This document shows positions 1-6,439 of a stretch of 8,077 nt of DNA, one piece after another. The position numbers and the translations under genes were made by a program. The notes under the pieces were generated by a model. It made no database searches. It was given only the letters and a program-made list of their open reading frames with translations, and was not told the DNA's origin. Position 1 is the first letter of the stretch; every line of letters starts with the position of its first letter. This DNA is from an uncultured Gemmatimonadota bacterium (lineage in GTDB: Bacteria > Gemmatimonadota > Gemmatimonadetes > Longimicrobiales > Gaopeijiaceae): contig CAKZOQ010000305.1 of the NCBI GenBank assembly GCA_937136445.1, positions 1 to 8,077 of the forward strand. The letters run 5' to 3'.

Positions 1-47
1 AGCGTAGCACGACAGGCTGCCTACTTCAGCCAGGAGAACCCAGGACC

Positions 48-1475
48 ATGCACTTCATCACCGGAACCCACATCGACCGGCGGCACTTCCTCCGGGGCAT
101 GGGGGCGAGTCTCGCCCTCCCACTCCTGGACGCCATGGTCCCCGCGGGCAAGCTGAGCGCGGAGAGCCGGAAGCTCCTCCAGCCCGGCGCCACGCGCTTC
201 ATCGCCATCGAGGAGGTGCACGGCCTCGCCGGGTGCAACGACTGGGGAGCCACCCAGCATCTCTACGCGCCGTCCACCACGGGCAAGGACTTCGAGATCC
301 TGGAGGAGAGCGCCCTCTCCTCGCTGCGTGAATGGCAGGACTACCTGACCATCATCAGCAACACCGACGTCCGGATGGCCGAGGCCTTCGCGCCTTCGGA
401 GATCGGCGGAGACCACTTCCGGTCCAGCGCGGTCTTCCTGACCCAGTCCCACCCGAAGCAGACCCAGGGCTCCGACATCTTCGTCGGGACGTCCATGGAT
501 CAGCTCTACGCCCAGCGCTTCGGCCAGGACACGCCGCTCCCGTCCATGCAGTTCTGCATCGAGCAGCTCGATCAGGCCGGCGGCTGCACCTACAACTACT
601 CCTGTGCCTACACGGACTCGCTCTCCTGGGCCTCGCCCAACGAGCCCCTTCCCATGGTGCGGGATCCCCGGGTGGCCTTCGACATGCTCTTCGGTGTCGG
701 CGCGACCGCCGAGGAGCGCGCAGAGCGACGGTCCTCGCGGCGGAGCATCCTCCACTGGATCTCCCAGGACATCAACTCCCTCATGCGCTCCCTGGGTCAG
801 GAGGATCAGCGGCGCATGGACCGCTACCTGGACAACGTCCGGGAGATCGAGCGGCGCATCGAGATGGTGGAGGCCCAGAACACCAGCGGCGACCCCCGGG
901 CCATGCCCGAGGCTCCACGAGGCGTACCGGACTCCTTCAGCGAGCACATGGAGATCCTCTTCGACCTCCAGGTGCTGGCGCTGCAGACCGACATGACCCG
1001 CGTCATCTCGTTCAAGACGGGCCGCGACTCCCAGAACCGGGTCTTCCCGGAGAGCGCATCGGACCGCCCCTTCCACCCGGCCTCCCATCACGGCAACCGG
1101 GAAGAGGCGATCCTCGACTTCAACGAGATCTGCAAGTACCGCGTGGGCCAGCTCCCCTACCTCCTGGACAAGCTCAAGAACACCGAGGTGGAGGGAGGCA
1201 ACCTTCTGGACCAGAGCGTGGTCATGTGGGGCTCGCCCATGGGCGACGCCAACGTCCACAACCACCGGCGCTGCCCCCTCATGCTGCTGGGCGGGGGCAA
1301 CGGGATGCTGGAGGGGAACCTCCACCTCCAGGCGGAGGAAGGCACGCCGATGTCCAACGCCATGCTGAGCGTGCTCAACGGGCTGGGGATGGAGATGGAC
1401 CACTTCGGCGATTCCACCGGCGAGTTCTCGCTCCGCCAGTCCGCCGTCGAGGTCACCCAAGAGATGGAGGGCTGA
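48..1475 (+). CDS. Tat-exported DUF1552 domain protein
   Basis: This gene encodes 475 residues, a normal length for the DUF1552 family, whose biochemical function is not established. A twin-arginine leader is visible (R11-R12 in RRHFLRG, then a hydrophobic stretch at about residues 18-30), so the folded protein should be exported by Tat. Family hallmarks follow: GGDHFRSSAVFLT at 120-132, a Cys/Tyr-rich GGCTYNYSC at 178-186, the helical DNVREIERRIE at 262-272, a His cluster at 343-348, and WGSPMGDANVHNHRRCP at 394-410 followed by a Gly-rich strand. These resemble the alkaline-phosphatase/sulfatase-like fold of DUF1501 relatives, so H123, D400, H404 and H406 are candidate metal ligands (inference). 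The start is supported by AGGAG at 32-36, 11 bases upstream. A TAG at 5-7 could end an upstream gene, but too little is present to tell. The ankyrin gene follows after 3 bases. Confidence 0.9.
   Translation: MHFITGTHIDRRHFLRGMGASLALPLLDAMVPAGKLSAESRKLLQPGATRFIAIEEVHGLAGCNDWGATQHLYAPSTTGKDFEILEESALSSLREWQDYLTIISNTDVRMAEAFAPSEIGGDHFRSSAVFLTQSHPKQTQGSDIFVGTSMDQLYAQRFGQDTPLPSMQFCIEQLDQAGGCTYNYSCAYTDSLSWASPNEPLPMVRDPRVAFDMLFGVGATAEERAERRSSRRSILHWISQDINSLMRSLGQEDQRRMDRYLDNVREIERRIEMVEAQNTSGDPRAMPEAPRGVPDSFSEHMEILFDLQVLALQTDMTRVISFKTGRDSQNRVFPESASDRPFHPASHHGNREEAILDFNEICKYRVGQLPYLLDKLKNTEVEGGNLLDQSVVMWGSPMGDANVHNHRRCPLMLLGGGNGMLEGNLHLQAEEGTPMSNAMLSVLNGLGMEMDHFGDSTGEFSLRQSAVEVTQEMEG
1466..1470 (+). 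promoter_or_regulatory. Ribosome binding site of ankyrin gene, inside end of DUF1552 gene
   Basis: GGAGG lies 8 bases before the ATG at 1479 and within the last codons of the upstream gene, whose TGA is at 1473-1475. This fixes the downstream start and suggests translational coupling of the two genes. Confidence 0.75.
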
Positions 1476-1478
1476 GGA

Positions 1479-3446
1479 ATGCGGCTCCTTTCCGCTCCGG
1501 GCCTGACCCTCCTGGCAGGCCTCGCCGCGTTCGCGACGCTGGGCCCGCCGGAGTCCCCGGTGGCCGACGCGGCCATGCGCGGCGACGTGGCCGCGGTGGA
1601 ACAGCTTCTGGCCAACGGCGCAGACGTGAACGCTCCTCGGGGCGACGGCATGACGGCGCTCCACTGGGCGGCAGAGCGTGGCAACGCCGAGCTGGCCGCG
1701 ATGCTCGTCCAGGCCGGCGCGAACCTGGACGCCGTGACCCGCATCGGGTCCTACACCCCGCTGCACGTCGCCAGCCGCGAGGGTGAAGCCGACGTCGTGG
1801 GGGTCCTTCTGGACGCCGGCGCCGACCTGTCCGTGCGGGCGGCGGAGTCCGGCGCGACCTCCCTTCACCTGGCGGCCACCTCCGGCGACGTGGCCACCCT
1901 CCGGACGCTCCTGGATGCCGGTGCGGAGGTGGATGCCCGGGAGCACCAGTGGGGCCAGACGCCGCTGATCTTCGCGGCAGGCTGGAATCGGGCCGACGCC
2001 ATCCGCCTCCTCCTGGAGGCCGGCGCCGACCCGGACGCCTCCACCGACGTGGTGGATCTGGAGCATCAGGAGGACCTCTACGAGGCCGCCACGGAGCGCC
2101 GGGACGAGATCCTCAACACCTTCATCGGAGGGGCCGAGGAAGAGCCCACCCCCTCGGAGCTCAAGGCCGCGGTGGAGGCCGCCCGGGACATCATCCGTTC
2201 CGGAGAGCTTCCGGAGCCCCCGGAGGAGAGCGCCATGGACCGCTTCCGCGGTCCGCCCACCATCCTGAAGAAGGGCGGTCTCACGCCTCTGCTCCACGCG
2301 GTCCGACAGGGCAACACCCAGAGCATGCACGCCCTGGTGGAAGGCGGAGCGGACGTGAACAAGGTCTCGGAGAGCGACGGCACCAGCGCCCTCCTCCTGG
2401 CCACCATCAACGGGCAGTTCGACGCCGCCGCCTACCTCCTGGACCACGGCGCCGACCCCAACCTCGCCGCGACCCTCAACGGGGTGACGCCCCTCTGGGC
2501 CGCCGTGAACTCCCAGTGGCAGCCGCGGACCCGGTACCCGCAGCCCCAGGAGCGGCACCTCCAGGAGACGGGCTACCTGGAGATCATGGAGCTCCTCCTG
2601 GATGCCGGAGCCGACCCGGACCACCGCATCGACATGCACCCCTGGTACCTGGTGTACACCGGCTGCGGGAACGGCAACTGCGGCCTGGTGGACATGCAGG
2701 GCTCCACCCCCTTCTGGCGGGCGGCCTACGCCACCGACGTGCCGGCCATGCGCCTTCTGGCGGAGCATGGGGCGGATCCCCACCTCCCCACCAAGGCCGG
2801 CAACATGATGGACTTCGACGACTACCGTCGCTTCCAGGTGCTGGAAGCTCTGGAGGAGGAGTGGGAGGGTCGGGACCAGGAAGGGAAGGCCCAGGCGCTC
2901 CGCATGGCCCGGGACGAGCTTCCGGACTCCCTGCAGGAGCAGTACCCGGACTCGGTGCTCAACGCCACGCCCGAGGACTTCCACGCTGAGGTCCTGGCCG
3001 CCTGGCAGCACCAGGATTCGGTGGCGCAGGCCGAGCCCGACCCCTCCGGGCTGCCCCCGGTGGAGGAGGGCGACGCGGCGGTCTATCCCATCCACGCCGC
3101 CTCCGGCGTGGGGTACGGGGAGGGCTTCGCAGGCAACGCCCACCGGCACGTCCCCGACGCCTGGATGGATGCGGTCCGCTACCTCGTCGAAGAGGTGGGT
3201 GCCGACGTGAACGCCCGGGACGTGAACGGCTACACGGCCCTCCACCACGCCGCCTCCCGCGGAGACAACGAGATGATCCGGTACCTGGTGGAGCTCGGAG
3301 CCGACGTGACTCCGGTGAGCCGGGACGGACAGACCACGGCGGACATGGCCAACGGCCCCGTGCAGCGCGTCTCCCCCTTCCCCGAGACCGTGGCGCTGCT
3401 GGAGCAGCTCGGTTCGGCCAACAACCACAACTGCCAGAGCTGCTGA
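1479..3446 (+). CDS. Exported multi-ankyrin-repeat protein
   Basis: A 655-residue protein with a Sec-type signal peptide: R2, a hydrophobic core at about 3-19, and a possible cut after A17-F-A19. Ankyrin units are clear from TPLH/TALH and LL-x-x-GAD-x-N patterns at about residues 25-57, 58-90, 91-124, 125-158, 159-189, 267-300, 301-334, 335-383 (with a 20-residue insertion), 407-439, and 560-612, plus a degenerate C-terminal cap. Long acidic, probably helical insertions interrupt the stack at 190-266 and about 440-555. Only four cysteines were seen: C396 and C401, and C652 and C655 at the extreme C-terminus. Ankyrin repeats usually bind proteins. After export it would act in the periplasm, perhaps binding or stabilising the DUF1552 partner encoded 3 bases upstream, by analogy with periplasmic AnkB of Pseudomonas aeruginosa, which supports catalase KatB. 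That role is inference. Base composition matches its neighbour. Confidence 0.92.
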   Translation: MRLLSAPGLTLLAGLAAFATLGPPESPVADAAMRGDVAAVEQLLANGADVNAPRGDGMTALHWAAERGNAELAAMLVQAGANLDAVTRIGSYTPLHVASREGEADVVGVLLDAGADLSVRAAESGATSLHLAATSGDVATLRTLLDAGAEVDAREHQWGQTPLIFAAGWNRADAIRLLLEAGADPDASTDVVDLEHQEDLYEAATERRDEILNTFIGGAEEEPTPSELKAAVEAARDIIRSGELPEPPEESAMDRFRGPPTILKKGGLTPLLHAVRQGNTQSMHALVEGGADVNKVSESDGTSALLLATINGQFDAAAYLLDHGADPNLAATLNGVTPLWAAVNSQWQPRTRYPQPQERHLQETGYLEIMELLLDAGADPDHRIDMHPWYLVYTGCGNGNCGLVDMQGSTPFWRAAYATDVPAMRLLAEHGADPHLPTKAGNMMDFDDYRRFQVLEALEEEWEGRDQEGKAQALRMARDELPDSLQEQYPDSVLNATPEDFHAEVLAAWQHQDSVAQAEPDPSGLPPVEEGDAAVYPIHAASGVGYGEGFAGNAHRHVPDAWMDAVRYLVEEVGADVNARDVNGYTALHHAASRGDNEMIRYLVELGADVTPVSRDGQTTADMANGPVQRVSPFPETVALLEQLGSANNHNCQSC

Positions 3447-3454
3447 GGCCGCAC

Positions 3455-3474
3455 CCGGGGCGTTGAGACCCCGG
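3455..3474 (+). terminator. Short hairpin after ankyrin gene
   Basis: CCGGGG at 3455-3460 pairs with CCCCGG at 3469-3474 around an 8-base loop, beginning 8 bases after the stop codon. No T-run follows, so it could be a weak terminator or an mRNA 3'-end stabiliser. A 6-bp GC stem can also arise by chance in this composition. Confidence 0.35.
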
Positions 3475-3490
3475 ACGCTCCACGCTCCTC

Positions 3491-3522
3491 ACGCCCCCCG
3501 GCCCATCCAGGCCGGGGGGCGT
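3491..3522. terminator. Perfect 13-bp hairpin between convergent genes
   Basis: Bases 3491-3503 and 3510-3522 are exact reverse complements around a 6-base loop (CATCCA). The hairpin sits between the ends of the convergent ankyrin gene (stop at 3444-3446) and amidase gene (stop at 3530-3532), the expected place for a shared bidirectional terminator. Neither side has a T-run, so it is a stem-only terminator rather than the classical type. Confidence 0.7.
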
Positions 3523-3529
3523 GCTGCGC

Positions 3530-4891
3530 TCAGGAGGTGGGCCGTCCCAGGACCGCCTCGGCCCGCCGCCCCCACTCCAGTAGCCGTTCGTCGGCACGGC
3601 TCCGCGCCACCAACTGGAGCCCCACCGGCATCCCCGCCGCGTCGGTGCCCACCGGCAGGGTGAGTCCGCAGAGCCCCAGGGCGCTCCCGCAGCAGGTGGG
3701 CAGGAGCGTGGCCCGATTCACCTCCTTGTACCGCGCCAGCTCGGCGAGCTCCGCTACGGGGGGCGGCGTCACGAGGTGGCCGGGGAGCACGAGGAGGTCC
3801 GCCCCGCCGAAGGCCGTCTCCACCTGACCCGCCCGCCGCTCCCGCTCCACCCGCGCCTGCCGGTACGCCTGGGAGTCCAGTGAGGGAGCCCCCTGGAGGC
3901 GGGAACTCACCGTGGGGTCCAGGAGCTCCCACCACTCAGGGAGCTCCCGATCCAGGAAGGCGCTGCATTCCGCCGCGGCGATCCCGCTGGCCAGGTAGAA
4001 GTCGGCAGCCTCGTCCAGGAGCGTCCCGTCGGTCTCCATCGGGGTCCACCCCGCCCCCTCCAGCGCCGTGAGGGCGTCCTCCAGCACCGCCACCAGGTCC
4101 GGCTGGCAGTCCCGCCAGAGGGCGCAGTCGGGCCGTGCGAAGCGCACCTCTCCGGTGGCCCCACCGAAGTCCTTCGCCAGGAAGCCCACCGGGTCCCCCC
4201 ACCCTACCGCCCCGAAGAAGAAGGCGGCGTCCTCCACCGAGCGGGTGAGGGCCCCCACCGTGTCCAGCGTGCTGCTCAGCGGGACCACCCCGTCGGTGGG
4301 CCAGCGCCCCTGCGTGGTCTTGTGCCCCACCGTCCCGGTCATGGAGGCGGGGATGCGGATGGATCCCCCGGTGTCCGTGCCCAGCGCCACCCACGCCGAG
4401 CCCTCCACCAGGCTCACCCCGGCCCCGGCGGAGGAGCCCCCGGGGATGCGATGCACGGCCCGATCCCGGGGATTCCAGGGCGTGCCGTGGTGGGGGTTCA
4501 TTCCCACGCCGCCGAAGGCCAGCTCCACCGTGTGGGTCTTGCCGGTGAAGACGGCGCCCTGCTCCCGCAGCCGGCGAACCAGCCAGGCGTCCCGGGACCA
4601 GGCATCGGGGAGGACCCGGGAGGTGCCGGCCATGGTGGGCACGCCGTCCATCCCGTACAGGTCCTTCACCGAGACGGGCACCCCGCACAGGGGGGGCGGC
4701 TCGTCCAGCTCGGCGAGCATGCGGTCGGCGCGGGCGGCTGCGGCGCGGACCTCGTCGGGCTCGAGGCGGATGTAGGCATTCCACTCCCGCCGGTGGGCCG
4801 CCAACGCCTCCTCGGCGACCTCGGCGGCGGAGACGCGTCGGGCGCGGAGGGCGTCGTGAAGCTCGGGGAGGGTCCGGACGGGGAGGTCCAT
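3530..4891 (-). CDS. Amidase signature family hydrolase
   Basis: A 453-residue protein of the amidase signature (AS) family, which hydrolyses carboxamide bonds. The whole Lys-cisSer-Ser triad is present: K76 in VPVSVKDLYG, S153 in PGGSSAG, and nucleophile S177 in GTDTGGSIRIPA. The 24-residue spacing of the two serines matches known AS enzymes. The usual C-terminal block (LPVGTDAAGMPVGLQLVARS, about 412-431, with a downstream helix) is intact. No signal peptide is seen, so it should be cytoplasmic. No gatB or gatC lies beside it and it is shorter than most GatA proteins, so a free-standing amidase is more likely than the tRNA amidotransferase subunit; the substrate cannot be told. An unusual Cys pair, C400-C401, with C408, lies just before the C-terminal block. 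The ATG at 4891 fits the family N-terminus although the bases upstream are pyrimidine-rich on the coding strand and lack a Shine-Dalgarno match. Confidence 0.93.
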   Translation of the reverse strand: MDLPVRTLPELHDALRARRVSAAEVAEEALAAHRREWNAYIRLEPDEVRAAAARADRMLAELDEPPPLCGVPVSVKDLYGMDGVPTMAGTSRVLPDAWSRDAWLVRRLREQGAVFTGKTHTVELAFGGVGMNPHHGTPWNPRDRAVHRIPGGSSAGAGVSLVEGSAWVALGTDTGGSIRIPASMTGTVGHKTTQGRWPTDGVVPLSSTLDTVGALTRSVEDAAFFFGAVGWGDPVGFLAKDFGGATGEVRFARPDCALWRDCQPDLVAVLEDALTALEGAGWTPMETDGTLLDEAADFYLASGIAAAECSAFLDRELPEWWELLDPTVSSRLQGAPSLDSQAYRQARVERERRAGQVETAFGGADLLVLPGHLVTPPPVAELAELARYKEVNRATLLPTCCGSALGLCGLTLPVGTDAAGMPVGLQLVARSRADERLLEWGRRAEAVLGRPTS

Positions 4892-5073
4892 GGGCGCGGA
4901 AGGGAGGGGACGAGGAGAAGGCGGAACCCAGAAGGTACGTGCGGCCCCCTGCGGCGCTCCAGGCTACGTCGCCGGGAAGAAGGGTGTGCGTCGGATGACG
5001 GACGGATGGATGAGGGGACCCGGGTCAGTTTGAGGCGTCCATCCACCCGTTCCCCTTCCGAGGAAAGGATCCC
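4892..5073. promoter_or_regulatory. Divergent intergenic region, likely two promoters
   Basis: These 182 bases separate the starts of the minus-strand amidase and the plus-strand lipoprotein gene, so promoters for both should lie here. I recognise no clear -35/-10 pair. Visible elements are a perfect 10-bp palindrome GACCCGGGTC at 5017-5026, a looser inverted pair GGATGGA (5004-5010) and TCCATCC (5038-5044) around it, and a run of GGA(T/C)G-like short repeats at 4992-5012. Operator function is only a possibility. A purine-rich AGGAAAGGA at 5061-5069 is the likely ribosome binding site of the lipoprotein gene, just before its ATG. Confidence 0.5.
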
Positions 5074-6318
5074 ATGTCTTCCCCGATTACCCACCCCCTG
5101 CGCCGCGCTCCCCATGGCAGCTGCCGCGGTACCTCGAGCGATGGCTGGCTCGGTGCCTGGCAGCGTCTCATCCTGGCGGCGCTGGTCTTCGCGCTCGGTG
5201 CCTGCGACGCCGACCTGACCCTTCCCCCCGAACCGGATCTCCCGGACCCGGCGGTGGCCGAAGGCCGCTACGACGGTCCGCCGATCCTCCCCGCCCCTTC
5301 GCTCTCCGTGCTGACCCGCAACGTCTACCTCGGCGGGAACACCGGGCTGGTATTCGGCGCCGACTTCAGTGATCCCGTGGCGGTGACCGAGGCCGCCGCC
5401 ACCGTCTGGGGCCAGGTGTTGGCCAGCGATGTCCCCGGACGCGCCGAGGCCATCGTGGCGGAGATCGACGCCACCCGACCGATGGTGGTGAGCCTGCAGG
5501 AGGTTGTCCGCTTCGCCTCCACCGGCGGGACCGTCATCGACTGGATGACCGAAATCGAAGCGGAGATCGCCCGGCGCGGACTCCCCTACAGGACCGCCGC
5601 GGTGCAGGGCGGCACCGCTGCGACCCTCCCGGTCTCGCCCACGGAGCTGGTGCAGTTCACCGACCGCATCGCCGTCCTGGTCCACGAGGACGTGGAGGTG
5701 GAGGAGATCCAGCAGGGTCGCTACGCGGCGGAGCTCCTGCTCGCGTCGGCGCCGCCGCCCATCGGGGACGTGGTGGTGCGCCGGGGCTGGATCCGGCTCA
5801 CCGCCTCCACGCGCCGAGCGCGCTACCACGTGGTGGCCACCCACCTCGAGACCCAGGGGATCCGTCCCATCCACGACGCACAGGCCCAGGAGCTTCTGGG
5901 CTCCGTCGCCGCGGGGCTGGACGGCCTCACCGTCATCGCCGGCGACCTGAACTCCGACGCCGCAGCCCAGCCGGGCGATCCGAGCTGGACGCCGACCTAC
6001 GAGGCGGCCCTGGATGCCCGCTTCACCGACACCTGGCTCCGCAGCCCCAGGGGCCCCTGGGCGGGAGACGGATTCACCTGCTGCCAGGCTCCGGACCTCC
6101 GCAACGGGCCCACCCTCCTGAAGGAGCGCATCGACTTCGTGCTGGCGCGCTTCCGGGGTCGGAGGGGTCGGTCGTGGCGGCGTCTTCCGGGCTTCGTCCG
6201 GGTGGAGGTCGTGGGTGAGGAGCAGGACGACCGCCTGAACTCCGGCCTCTGGCTCTCGGACCATGCCGGGCTGATGGCGCGACTGAGGATTCCGGCGCTG
6301 GGCCCGGGCACCCCCTGA
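5074..6318 (+). CDS. Endonuclease/exonuclease/phosphatase family lipoprotein
   Basis: A 414-residue protein of the EEP superfamily, Mg-dependent phosphodiesterases and phosphatases related to DNase I and sphingomyelinase. All core motifs are present: N83 in LTRNVYLGGN, E143 in SLQEV, H257 in VATHLET, D291 and N293 in IAGDLNSD, D354 in RIDFVLAR, and D396-H397 in WLSDHAGL. A hydrophobic segment at 32-43 ends in the lipobox LGAC, predicting lipidation at C44 and membrane anchoring outside the cytoplasm. The stretch before this segment is about 30 residues, unusually long. No in-frame ATG or GTG lies inside it, and a ribosome binding site precedes the ATG at 5074, so the long start is kept. A vicinal Cys pair (GFTCCQ, C336-C337) before the RID motif occurs in a recognised EEP subgroup. 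Substrate (nucleic acid, phospholipid or sugar phosphate) cannot be read from sequence. It diverges from the amidase gene. Confidence 0.88.
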   Translation: MSSPITHPLRRAPHGSCRGTSSDGWLGAWQRLILAALVFALGACDADLTLPPEPDLPDPAVAEGRYDGPPILPAPSLSVLTRNVYLGGNTGLVFGADFSDPVAVTEAAATVWGQVLASDVPGRAEAIVAEIDATRPMVVSLQEVVRFASTGGTVIDWMTEIEAEIARRGLPYRTAAVQGGTAATLPVSPTELVQFTDRIAVLVHEDVEVEEIQQGRYAAELLLASAPPPIGDVVVRRGWIRLTASTRRARYHVVATHLETQGIRPIHDAQAQELLGSVAAGLDGLTVIAGDLNSDAAAQPGDPSWTPTYEAALDARFTDTWLRSPRGPWAGDGFTCCQAPDLRNGPTLLKERIDFVLARFRGRRGRSWRRLPGFVRVEVVGEEQDDRLNSGLWLSDHAGLMARLRIPALGPGTP

Positions 6319-6439
6319 CCCACGGAAAGCTGCGGTCCCTCCCGCACGGGTCGGCCGGGGCTCGAGGTCGCCGGAGGAGGGAGAAGCCCGTACCATGGTG
6401 GCTCTCCTTCTTCCGTGCCCCGAGCCCCGCGCCGCATCC
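6319..6439 (+). promoter_or_regulatory. Spacer before acylase gene with hairpin and SD-like site
   Basis: After the lipoprotein stop there is a small hairpin, TGCGG (6331-6335) with CCGCA (6342-6346), too weak to call a terminator firmly. GGAGGAGG at 6373-6380 is the only strong Shine-Dalgarno-like sequence. It lies 14 bases before an in-frame ATG at 6395 and 59 bases before the ATG at 6440. The spacer is long enough for a separate promoter, though none is recognisable. Confidence 0.4.

Noticed and set aside
1..47. Possible end of an upstream gene at TAG 5-7.
   Set aside because: Only one codon before the stop is visible, so no coding claim can be supported.
332..1786. A plus-strand open frame of 484 codons in another frame of the DUF1552 gene.
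   Set aside because: The translation is Arg/Pro/Gly-rich without any family motif, typical of an out-of-frame reading of GC-rich coding DNA.
1560..3400. Repeated DNA patterns such as GCCGGCGCCGAC and CTCCTGGA in the ankyrin gene, considered as DNA repeats.
   Set aside because: They encode the recurring LLLDAGAD ankyrin consensus and are explained by the protein repeats, not by a DNA element.
21..3428. An open frame of about 1135 codons on the minus strand across both the DUF1552 and ankyrin genes.
   Set aside because: It is aligned codon-for-codon opposite both genes, which share one frame. Its stops would need TTA, CTA or TCA codons in the sense genes, and these are avoided in such GC-rich DNA. 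Its translation is rich in Gly, Val, His and Arg with no recognisable domain.
4322..5218. A plus-strand open frame of 298 codons over the amidase and the divergent spacer.
   Set aside because: It is codon-aligned opposite the amidase gene, its product is repetitive Gly/His/Arg-rich, and it would run through the start of the lipoprotein gene.
6317..6352. GACCC (6317-6321) and GGGTC (6348-6352) flanking a small hairpin after the lipoprotein gene, considered as a terminator.
   Set aside because: The arms are only 5 bp each and separated by unpaired bases, with no T-run; too weak to call in this composition.
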